DNA of 21,484 nucleotides from an uncultured Clostridia bacterium (GTDB lineage Bacteria; Bacillota; Clostridia; TANB77; CAG-508), in contig CATJZH010000069.1 in assembly GCA_949746285.1 (NCBI GenBank), positions 1-21,484 of the forward strand, read 5' to 3'. The notes under the pieces are model-generated. The model was not told the origin of the DNA, did not search any database, and saw only the letters and a program-made list of their open reading frames with translations. Position 1 is the first letter of the stretch, and every line of letters starts with the position of its first letter. Below are positions 1-6,212 of the stretch, one piece after another. A program made the translations under genes and the position numbers.

Positions 1-292
1 AGAAGAATGGAAAAACTTTGAGCAAAAATTAAGATCACTTCCAATATCAAATAAGGATGCAAGAGCATTCTCAAGATTTTTCTTCGCTGGAGCCATTGAT
101 TGTGAAATAGATAAACAAGGTAGATTCTTGATATCAAGCAATTTAAGAGAATTTGCAGAACTAACAAAAGAAGTAGTAATAGTTGGTATGGATTCAAGGA
201 TTGAAATATGGAGTAAAGAGAAATGGCAACATACAGATGATGATATCTCTGCAGATGAAATTGCTGCAAAGATGGAAATGTTAGGTATATAA
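1..292 (+). CDS. mraZ: Transcriptional regulator MraZ, C-terminal part (5' end outside window)
   Basis: The window opens inside this gene; 96 codons are visible in the frame starting at base 2, ending with TAA at 290-292. MraZ proteins are usually about 140 residues, so roughly the last two thirds is present. The visible part covers the second of the two SpoVT/AbrB-like DNA-binding repeats, recognisable from GAIDCEIDKQGRFLIS, then LREFAELTKEVVIVGMDSR and the IEIWSKEKW ending typical of the family. MraZ is a ring-forming DNA-binding protein that in other bacteria binds repeats upstream of its own gene and tunes expression of the dcw cluster. Its position just before rsmH is the standard one. 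The promoter and operator lie outside the window. Confidence 0.93.
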   Translation, partial: EEWKNFEQKLRSLPISNKDARAFSRFFFAGAIDCEIDKQGRFLISSNLREFAELTKEVVIVGMDSRIEIWSKEKWQHTDDDISADEIAAKMEMLGI

Positions 293-296
293 CTTG

Positions 297-559
297 CTAA
301 AGTTTATATAAAAATTCTAAAGATAAAACCTTAAAACACAAAAGATAAATTATTAAAGTACAAAAGAAAATACAAAAGATAAAATTTTAAAACTAATACT
401 AAAGACAAAACCTTTAGAAAAACTAAAGTGTAACCCCAAAAAACAATTACAAAAGAAGTTTTGTAATACTAAAGAAAAAATATATAATTTACCAAGGTAA
501 AAAATATATAGTACAAAAGAATGGAAGATACAAAGGATAAAAGCAAAAAGTACAAAAGA
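297..559 (+). repeat. Degenerate array of ACAAAAGA / ACTAAAGA motifs
   Basis: About twelve variants of a short motif, either TACAAAAGA or CTAAAGA and usually followed by A-rich bases, begin near 297, 317, 338, 359, 371, 398, 422, 448, 468, 512, 529 and 551. Spacings are mostly 17-27 bases. Two copies, at 317 and 399, share a longer form, CTAAAGAYAAAACCTT. The array is too degenerate and its spacing too irregular for a CRISPR. It could be a decayed tandem repeat, a protein-binding array on DNA or RNA, or simple-sequence drift in an A-rich spacer. Confidence 0.55.
446..467 (+). other. Perfect 9-bp AT-rich inverted repeat
   Basis: ATTACAAAA (446-454) and TTTTGTAAT (459-467) are exact reverse complements around a GAAG loop. 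The hairpin is AT-rich and has no T-run after it, so it is not a canonical terminator. It incorporates one copy of the surrounding ACAAAAGA motif. Confidence 0.5.
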
Positions 560-572
560 AAAAAATTACAAT

Positions 573-615
573 TTAGCAAGACAGTTGGTATATTTTTACC
601 AACTGTTTATGCTAA
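573..615 (+). promoter_or_regulatory. 43-nt hairpin upstream of rsmH
   Basis: ACAGTTGGTA (581-590) pairs perfectly with TACCAACTGT (597-606) around a TATTTT loop. An outer stem, TTAGCA (573-578) with TGCTAA (610-615), extends it across a small internal loop. It ends about 15 bases before the rsmH ribosome binding site. No T-run follows, so it looks more like an RNA stability, processing or protein-binding element than an intrinsic terminator. Confidence 0.55.
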
Positions 616-644
616 TATGGGAAAATTATTAAGAGGTTAATAAT

Positions 645-1571
645 TTGGAATTTAATCATAAATCAGTAATGCTCAAAGAATGTATTGAAGGTTTAAATAT
701 AAAACCGAGTGGCATCTATGTAGATGGAACAATGGGCGGAGCTGGACATAGTAAAGAAATAGCAAATAGAATATCAGAAAAAGGGCTTCTTGTAGGAATT
801 GATAGAGATGAAGAAGCTATTTGTGTTGCAAAAGAGAGATTAAAAGATTTTTCAAATATTAAATATATACATGATAATCATGATAATATAAATCAAATTT
901 TAGAAGGCTTGCAAATTGATGGGGTAGATGGAATATTATTAGATTTAGGAGTTTCTTCATATCAGTTAGATGAAAGAGAAAGAGGATTTAGTTATATAGG
1001 TAATGGAATTCTTGATATGAGAATGGATAAATCACAAGCTTTAACAGCAAAAGATGTAGTTAATAAATATAGTGAAGAGGATTTAGCCAAAATAATCTTT
1101 GAATATGGAGAAGAAAAATTTTCTAGAAAAATTGCTAAAAATATAGTAGAACATAGAAAAATAAAAGAAATAGAAACAACAGAAGAATTAGTAAAAATAA
1201 TAGAAGAAAAGGTTCAAAGGAGGAAAGGAGAAGGACATCCAGCAAAAAGAACTTTTCAGGCTATAAGAATAGAAGTGAATAATGAAATAAAACCATTATA
1301 TGATACAGTAATGAATTCAATAGATGCTTTAAAACCGGGTGGTAGATTATGCATTTTAACCTTTCATTCTTTAGAAGATAGAGCAGTAAAAAATGCATAT
1401 ATAGATGCATCAGGGAAATGTATTTGTCCACCAGGATTACCATATTGTGTATGTGGTGCAATATCAAAAGGTAAAATCATAACTAAAAAACCAATTTTAC
1501 CAACTAGTAGAGAAATAGAAGAAAATTCAAGAAGCAAAAGTGCCAAATTAAGAATTTTTGAAAAAATATAA
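645..1571 (+). CDS. rsmH: 16S rRNA (cytosine-1402-N4)-methyltransferase RsmH
   Basis: This 308-residue protein has the normal family length. RsmH (MraW) uses S-adenosylmethionine to methylate the N4 of C1402 of 16S rRNA in the ribosomal P site. The N-terminal NHKSVMLKE, the SAM-binding motif VDGTMGGAGHS (residues 26-36), GIDRDEEAI (51-59) and the ILLDLGVSS segment (97-105) are all present, as are the later FQAIRIEVN and LTFHSLEDR motifs. Translation starts at a TTG; AAGAGGT at 631-637 is correctly spaced (7 nt) and there is no nearby ATG that would keep the conserved N-terminus. It lies between mraZ and the ftsL-like gene, as in most bacteria. Confidence 0.97.
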   Translation: MEFNHKSVMLKECIEGLNIKPSGIYVDGTMGGAGHSKEIANRISEKGLLVGIDRDEEAICVAKERLKDFSNIKYIHDNHDNINQILEGLQIDGVDGILLDLGVSSYQLDERERGFSYIGNGILDMRMDKSQALTAKDVVNKYSEEDLAKIIFEYGEEKFSRKIAKNIVEHRKIKEIETTEELVKIIEEKVQRRKGEGHPAKRTFQAIRIEVNNEIKPLYDTVMNSIDALKPGGRLCILTFHSLEDRAVKNAYIDASGKCICPPGLPYCVCGAISKGKIITKKPILPTSREIEENSRSKSAKLRIFEKI

Positions 1572-1608
1572 TAAACATCGTAAAAAAATAGAAAGGAGGG
1601 AAGAGATT

Positions 1609-2154
1609 ATGGCAAATAGGCAATATGCATATCAATATGATACTAGTCCAAGGAAGATAAAACCAGAATATAATCAGCCAAAAAGAAAACAGTCTAGTAA
1701 AAATACTACTAAAAAAAGTAATAAGAAAAAAAGTGCAAAATCAAATGTAAGAGTTCAAAAACAGATAAAACAAAATAAAAAGATACAAGCAAAAGCTAGA
1801 GCTTCTGTTGTGGTAAAAAGTATTTTTATGTTTGCTATTTTATTTTTCATAATCTTTAGAAACTCTCAAATTAGTCAGTCTTTTTCAAAAATACAAATGT
1901 TAAAAAATGATATGGCAACAATTCAAAAAGAAAATGATCAATTAGAAATAAATATTCAAAATAGTATAAATGCTAGTACAATAGAACAAGCGGCAAGAGA
2001 TTTATTAGGAATGCAAAAACTAAATAATAAACAAATGGTACAAATAAGTCTTCCTAAAAAAGATTATGTAGAACCAAGAACAGAACAAGTAATTATAGAA
2101 GAAAAAGAAAGTTGGTTTAGTATGTTTTTAGAAAAGATTATGAATATATTTTAA
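1609..2154 (+). CDS. ftsL: FtsL/DivIC-like septum-formation protein
   Basis: A 181-residue bitopic membrane protein in the position of ftsL. Its layout is a basic, Lys/Gln-rich cytoplasmic tail (about 1-66), one transmembrane helix (about 67-83, FMFAILFFIIF), an extracytoplasmic coiled coil (about 85-121) and then TIEQAARDLLGM, matching the septum-formation-initiator pattern of FtsL, DivIC and FtsB. The family scaffolds FtsW and its PBP partner in the divisome. The ATG at 1609 is chosen because AGGAGGG (1594-1600) sits 8 nt before it; an in-frame TTG at 1558 overlaps rsmH and lacks a site. The basic tail is longer than usual, and an odd hydrophobic end (WFSMFLEKIMNIF) follows the coiled coil. 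FtsL is assigned from gene order; sequence alone does not separate it from DivIC. Confidence 0.82.
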   Translation: MANRQYAYQYDTSPRKIKPEYNQPKRKQSSKNTTKKSNKKKSAKSNVRVQKQIKQNKKIQAKARASVVVKSIFMFAILFFIIFRNSQISQSFSKIQMLKNDMATIQKENDQLEINIQNSINASTIEQAARDLLGMQKLNNKQMVQISLPKKDYVEPRTEQVIIEEKESWFSMFLEKIMNIF

Positions 2155-2189
2155 AATAGATTTTCTTAAAAGGAGAAAATCTATTTTTT
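2155..2189 (+). terminator. Intrinsic terminator after the ftsL-like gene
   Basis: AATAGATTTTC (2155-2165) pairs perfectly with GAAAATCTATT (2175-2185) around a 9-nt loop, and a T-run covers 2184-2189. It starts directly after the stop codon and would separate mraZ-rsmH-ftsL transcription from the genes that follow. Confidence 0.85.
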
Positions 2190-2191
2190 GG

Positions 2192-2220
2192 TTGAACATT
2201 AAATAAAAATATGATATGTT
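2192..2220 (+). promoter_or_regulatory. Candidate sigma-A promoter for the FkbH-MBOAT unit
   Basis: TTGAAC (2192-2197) and TATGTT (2215-2220) are 17 bp apart, each matching 4 of 6 consensus bases. The site lies between the terminator and a near-perfect ribosome binding site (AAGGAGGTG, 2232-2240). A start here would leave a leader of about 20 nt. The match is moderate, but a promoter is expected after such a terminator. Confidence 0.4.
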
Positions 2221-2245
2221 ATAAATAATTTAAGGAGGTGGGAAC

Positions 2246-4021
2246 ATGAAGGAATTAGAATATCCATTTGATAATGAGTATATTCTTAAAAAGAAAAAAT
2301 CTTTAAAAAAGCAATTGTTAGAAAACGATAATTTTATCGAAAAAAATATTGCAATTTTAGGTGGTTCAACTACTAGTGATATAAAACTAATATTAGAATT
2401 ATTTTTACTAAATCAAGGAATAAAACCTAAATTTTATGAATCAGAATATAATCAATATTATCAAGATGCAATGTTTCCAAATTCAGAGTTAGAAGAATTT
2501 AAACCAGATATTATATATATTCATACAACAAATAGAAATATAACTCTATATCCTACAATTACTAATTTTAAAGAAGAAGTAGAAAATTTGTTATTAAATG
2601 AATATAATAAATTTTCTAACATGTGGGATAAATTAAAAAGTACATATAATTGCCCTATAATACAAAACAATTTTGAATTACCATTTTATCGTTTAATGGG
2701 AAATAAAGATGCAAGTGATTATAGAGGAAAAGTAAATTTTATAACAAAATTAAATTTAAAATTTTATGAATATGCAGAAAGTAACCAAAACTTTTATATA
2801 AATGATATAAATTATGTATCATCATCTTACGGATTAGAAAAATGGGCAGATGAATTTTATTGGCATATGTATAAGTATGCATTAGCAGTTCCAGCTATAC
2901 CAAGCTTGGCTTTTAATATTTCAAATATTATAAAAGCAATTTTTGGAAAAAATAAAAAAGCTTTTGTATTAGACTTAGATAATACACTTTGGGGTGGAGT
3001 TGTTGGAGATGATGGAGTTGAAAATATAAAAATTGGACCAGAAGTACCGGCAGGACAAGTGTTTAGCGAATTTCAAACTTATTTAAAAGAACACAAAGAT
3101 TTAGGTGTTATTTTAAATGTTAATAGTAAAAATGAACGAGAAAATGCTATAGCAGGTTTAAATCATCCAGATAGTACTTTAAAACCTGATGATTTTATAA
3201 CAATAAAAGCTAACTGGGAACCTAAATCTAAAAATATAGTAGATATAGCAAATGAACTAAATATAGGAGTTGATAGTTTAGTTTTTGTTGATGATAATCC
3301 AGCAGAAAGAGAAATTGTAAAACAACAAGTAAGTGGAGTGGCAGTACCTGAAATAGATATACCAGAACATTATATAAATATATTAGATAAATCAGGATTT
3401 TTTGAAGTTACAACAATTTCAAAAGATGACCTTAAAAAAAGTGAAATGTATAAGGAAAATGCTAAAAGAAATGAAATGTTAAGTTCTTGTGCTAATTATG
3501 ATGATTATTTAAAATCATTAAAAATGAAAGCAACAATAAAACCATTTGAGCCTATATATATGGCAAGAATTGCACAACTTACAAATAAAAGCAACCAATT
3601 CAATTTAACGACACATAGATACACACAAGCTGAAATAGAAGAAATTGCAAATGATGAAAAATATATAAAATTATATGGAAAACTGGAAGATACATTTGGA
3701 GATAATGGAGTTGTAACAGTAGTTTTAGGACATATAGATGAAAAGATTTTACATATAGATTTATGGCTTATGAGTTGTAGAGTTTTAAAAAGAGATATGG
3801 AATTTGCAATGATGGATGCTTTAGTAAAAAAAGCTAAAGAAGCAGGAATAGAAAAAATTAAGGGATATTATTATCCAACACCTAAAAATGGAATGGTAAA
3901 AGAATTTTATAGTTTACATGGCTTTGAAAAAGAAAGTGAAGATAATGAAGGAAATACTATTTGGAATTTAAATATAAATAATTATGAAAATAAAAATAAA
4001 TTTATAGAAGTGGAGGAATAG
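2246..4021 (+). CDS. FkbH-like HAD-IIIC protein (probable acyl loader of the adjacent carrier protein)
   Basis: A 591-residue cytosolic protein with the FkbH layout: an N-terminal SGNH-like region with GGST (39-42), a HAD domain with the DLDNT nucleophile motif (243-247) and the acidic FVDDNPAERE segment (347-356), and a C-terminal GNAT-like region with RIAQLTNKSNQFN (441-453) and LMSCRVLKRDMEF (508-520). Characterised FkbH proteins take the glyceryl group of 1,3-bisphosphoglycerate, dephosphorylate it and load it on an acyl carrier protein; Cys511 is a candidate acyl relay residue. The ACP gene starts 4 nt downstream with its ribosome binding site inside this gene, so that ACP is the probable partner. 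The substrate is inferred and could be another phosphorylated hydroxyacid. No polyketide synthase genes are nearby. Confidence 0.88.
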   Translation: MKELEYPFDNEYILKKKKSLKKQLLENDNFIEKNIAILGGSTTSDIKLILELFLLNQGIKPKFYESEYNQYYQDAMFPNSELEEFKPDIIYIHTTNRNITLYPTITNFKEEVENLLLNEYNKFSNMWDKLKSTYNCPIIQNNFELPFYRLMGNKDASDYRGKVNFITKLNLKFYEYAESNQNFYINDINYVSSSYGLEKWADEFYWHMYKYALAVPAIPSLAFNISNIIKAIFGKNKKAFVLDLDNTLWGGVVGDDGVENIKIGPEVPAGQVFSEFQTYLKEHKDLGVILNVNSKNERENAIAGLNHPDSTLKPDDFITIKANWEPKSKNIVDIANELNIGVDSLVFVDDNPAEREIVKQQVSGVAVPEIDIPEHYINILDKSGFFEVTTISKDDLKKSEMYKENAKRNEMLSSCANYDDYLKSLKMKATIKPFEPIYMARIAQLTNKSNQFNLTTHRYTQAEIEEIANDEKYIKLYGKLEDTFGDNGVVTVVLGHIDEKILHIDLWLMSCRVLKRDMEFAMMDALVKKAKEAGIEKIKGYYYPTPKNGMVKEFYSLHGFEKESEDNEGNTIWNLNINNYENKNKFIEVEE

Positions 4022-4024
4022 GTT

Positions 4025-4264
4025 ATGGAATTAGAAGATATTTTTGAAGGATTAAATGAGGTATTTAGAGATGTATTTGATGATGAAGATATTACAGTAA
4101 ATGCAAGTACAACATCAGAAGATATTGAAGATTGGGATAGTTTAGAACATATAAATTTAATAGTTGCTGTTGAAAAAAAATTTGGAATGAAATTTTCTAT
4201 GGGAGAAGTAACTACAATGAAAAATGTAGGAGAAATGGCAGAGATTATTAAAAGTAGAATATAG
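4025..4264 (+). CDS. Discrete acyl carrier protein
   Basis: A 79-residue acidic, all-helical carrier protein. The phosphopantetheine attachment site is Ser39 in WDSLEHINLI, and the helix that follows (FGMKFSMGEV) is typical. It would carry an acyl group as a thioester on its phosphopantetheine arm in the cytosol. The start is set by GGAGG at 4012-4016, 8 nt upstream and inside the end of the FkbH gene, so the two are probably translationally coupled. By analogy with Dlt systems it plays the DltC part: loaded by the FkbH protein and unloaded by the MBOAT protein. It is not the fatty-acid AcpP of a fab cluster, since no fab genes are near. Very confident as a carrier; the cargo is inferred. Confidence 0.93.
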   Translation: MELEDIFEGLNEVFRDVFDDEDITVNASTTSEDIEDWDSLEHINLIVAVEKKFGMKFSMGEVTTMKNVGEMAEIIKSRI

Positions 4265-4274
4265 AAATATTCTA
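4255..4274 (+). other. Perfect 8-bp palindrome across the ACP stop codon
   Basis: TAGAATAT (4255-4262) and ATATTCTA (4267-4274) flank an AGAA loop. The hairpin includes the ACP stop codon and ends next to the ribosome binding site of the following gene (GGAGG, 4278-4282). It has no T-run. It may affect relative expression or mRNA stability between the two genes. Confidence 0.45.
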
Positions 4275-4294
4275 AAAGGAGGAAATAAAAATAT

Positions 4295-4672
4295 ATGAAA
4301 CTTCATCATATAGGAATAGCAACAGAAGATATAGAAAATTTAGTAGAATATTTAAAACAAATATTAAATATAAAAGATATATCTGAAACCGTATATGATA
4401 AAAATCAAGATGCAAATTTATGTATGTTAACATTAGAAGATGGAACAAAGTTGGAACTAGTAAGTGGAAAAGTAGTAGAAAAAATAGTTAAAAAAAGACA
4501 GTTTTTATATCATACTTGTTATGAAACAGAAAACATAGAAGAAGAAATTGAAAAACTAAAAAAATTAGATAGCTTTTTAGTTTCAGAGCCTAAAGAAGCA
4601 ATTTTATTTCAAAATAAAAAAGTTGCTTTTTTAATGACTAATATTGGTTTAGTGGAGCTTGTTGAAGAATGA
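4295..4672 (+). CDS. VOC-family (glyoxalase/methylmalonyl-CoA epimerase-like) metalloenzyme
   Basis: A 125-residue, single-domain vicinal oxygen chelate protein. HHIGIAT at the N-terminus and the later LELVSG, LYHTCYE and GLVELVEE segments supply the four expected metal ligands: His5, Glu54, His73 and Glu121. The intact set argues for a working metal enzyme. The motif arrangement is closest to methylmalonyl-CoA epimerase and glyoxalase I. Its substrate is unknown; the context suggests it acts on the acyl-thioester of the neighbouring carrier protein or on a precursor, for example epimerising or isomerising an alpha carbon. The ribosome binding site GGAGG (4278-4282) is rather far (12 nt) from the ATG. 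The end overlaps the MBOAT start by 4 nt (ATGA). Confidence 0.8.
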   Translation: MKLHHIGIATEDIENLVEYLKQILNIKDISETVYDKNQDANLCMLTLEDGTKLELVSGKVVEKIVKKRQFLYHTCYETENIEEEIEKLKKLDSFLVSEPKEAILFQNKKVAFLMTNIGLVELVEE

Positions 4673-6195
4673 TATTAACATCATCAATATATTTAACTTT
4701 TTTAGTTATATTATTATTTTTATACTATATATTTCCAAAGAAAATGCAATGGTTACTTTTATTATTATTTAGTTTCATATTTATAGCTTTTTCTACTAGT
4801 GATGTAAAGGCGTATTTATATATTCTTTACACAGTTTTAGTAAGTTATGTTGGAAGCAATATAATAGGAGATGCCAAAAATGAAAAACAGAAGAAAAGAA
4901 TACAAAGTATAACAGTTATTTTGTTATTTATACAATTAGTATTCTTAAAATACTTAAATTTTGTAGGTTCAAGTTCAATAAATTTTATAAATTTATTTGG
5001 AGTTAATTTATCATGGACAAATTTATCTATAATAGCACCAATAGGTGTTACATTCTATACTTTAATTGCAATAGGATATGTTATAGATGTAGGAAGAGGT
5101 GTTTCTAAACCTCAGTTAAATATTTTAAAACATGCATTGTATGTTTTATATTTTCCACAGTTAACATCAGGTCCATTTACTAGATATATGGATATGGAAA
5201 AAACTTTATATTCAAAACATAAATTTGAATTTAAAAATGTATGCTTTGGTTTTCAAAGAATAATATGGGGCTTTTTCAAAAAGCTTGTAATATCTGAGAG
5301 AATGGCAATAATGGTAAACACAGTATTTGATAATTATTCTGAATTTCCAGGAATATACATCGTGATAGCAACAATTGCTTTTGCAATACAGTTATACACA
5401 GATTTTTCAGGTTGTATGGATATTGTTATAGGAAGTTCAGAAACATTAGGAGTTACATTACCAGAGAATTTTGATACACCATATTTTTCAAAAAGTATTT
5501 CTGAATACTGGAGAAGATGGCACATAACTTTAGGTACATGGTTTAAGGATTATTTTTTCTATCCAATATTAAAATCAAATATTTTTCAAAACTTGCAAAG
5601 CAAACTAAAAAAAGTATTTGGTAAAAAATGGGGAAAGAAACTTACAACATATTGTGGAATGTTTATTTTATGGTTTACAGTAGGATTATGGCATGGTGGT
5701 GCTACTAAATATATAATAGGTTCAGGTTTACTTCACTGGTTTTATATAGTTTCAGGAGAAGTTTTAGAACCAGTATTTAATAAAATTGTAAAAATTTTAC
5801 ATATAAATAAAGAAAATTTTTTATTTAAATTTTGGCAAATAGTTAGAACATTTATACTAGTTTGTATCGGAGATTTATTCTTTAGATCAACATCTACAGC
5901 TGATGCAATAAATATGATAAAAAGCTTAGGAGTAAATAATTATACTGAAATTTTTAAAGGTGCATTATTAAATTTAGGATTAGATTTTAAAGATTTGGCT
6001 ATTGCAATATCAGGAATATTACTATTACTTACAATATCACTATTAAAACAAAAATATAAAATAAGAGAAGAAATTAAAGAAAAGAACATTGGATATAGGT
6101 ATGCTATTTGGATTTCTTTAATTGTATTTGTATTAATATTTGGTTATTATGGAACTGGATATGATGCAGCTTCCTTCATATATCAAAATTTCTAA
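4669..6195 (+). CDS. MBOAT-family membrane O-acyltransferase (DltB/AlgI-like)
   Basis: A 508-residue integral membrane protein with about a dozen hydrophobic segments. It has the MBOAT signatures, including FPQLTSGPF (162-170), the QLYTDFSGCMDI segment (241-252), WRRWHITLGTWFKDY with His285, and LWFTVGLWHGG with the invariant His342. Members such as DltB and AlgI take acyl groups from a cytosolic donor and move them to a polymer outside the membrane. Here the donor is probably the acyl-ACP encoded two genes upstream. The start codon overlaps the VOC stop (ATGA), indicating translational coupling. The acceptor cannot be read from the sequence; teichoic acid, peptidoglycan or an exopolysaccharide are all possible. 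This is not dltB itself, since dltA is missing. Confidence 0.93.
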   Translation: MILTSSIYLTFLVILLFLYYIFPKKMQWLLLLLFSFIFIAFSTSDVKAYLYILYTVLVSYVGSNIIGDAKNEKQKKRIQSITVILLFIQLVFLKYLNFVGSSSINFINLFGVNLSWTNLSIIAPIGVTFYTLIAIGYVIDVGRGVSKPQLNILKHALYVLYFPQLTSGPFTRYMDMEKTLYSKHKFEFKNVCFGFQRIIWGFFKKLVISERMAIMVNTVFDNYSEFPGIYIVIATIAFAIQLYTDFSGCMDIVIGSSETLGVTLPENFDTPYFSKSISEYWRRWHITLGTWFKDYFFYPILKSNIFQNLQSKLKKVFGKKWGKKLTTYCGMFILWFTVGLWHGGATKYIIGSGLLHWFYIVSGEVLEPVFNKIVKILHINKENFLFKFWQIVRTFILVCIGDLFFRSTSTADAINMIKSLGVNNYTEIFKGALLNLGLDFKDLAIAISGILLLLTISLLKQKYKIREEIKEKNIGYRYAIWISLIVFVLIFGYYGTGYDAASFIYQNF

Positions 6196-6212
6196 AGTGA
6201 AGGAGGGATAAT

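Larger units (their letters stand above)
293..644. other. Long A-rich mraZ-rsmH intergenic region
   Basis: These 352 bases hold no credible gene: all frames are broken by stops and the plus strand is extremely A-rich. It contains a degenerate repeat array (297-559), a short AT hairpin at 446-467 and a larger hairpin at 573-615, then the rsmH ribosome binding site (AAGAGGT, 631-637). mraZ and rsmH are often separated by only a few bases to a few tens of bases in Firmicutes, so this spacer is long. I see no convincing sigma-A promoter in it. Confidence 0.7.

Noticed and set aside
297..559. Repeat array as a possible CRISPR
   Set aside because: The motifs are only 7-9 bases, degenerate and irregularly spaced, there are no spacer-like unique segments of constant length, and no cas genes are nearby.
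1261..1546. Minus-strand open frames inside rsmH
   Set aside because: Low-complexity Leu/His/Ser-rich translations antisense to a conserved gene, without ribosome binding sites; the other antisense frames inside murE, trmFO, murG and the 592-residue gene were rejected on the same grounds.
1558..1608. Upstream TTG start for the ftsL-like gene
   Set aside because: It overlaps rsmH, lacks a ribosome binding site, and ATG 1609 has an AGGAGGG at ideal spacing.
2246..4021. FkbH protein as evidence for a polyketide cluster
   Set aside because: No ketosynthase, acyltransferase, thioesterase or NRPS genes are in the window; the neighbours are membrane acyl-transfer components instead.
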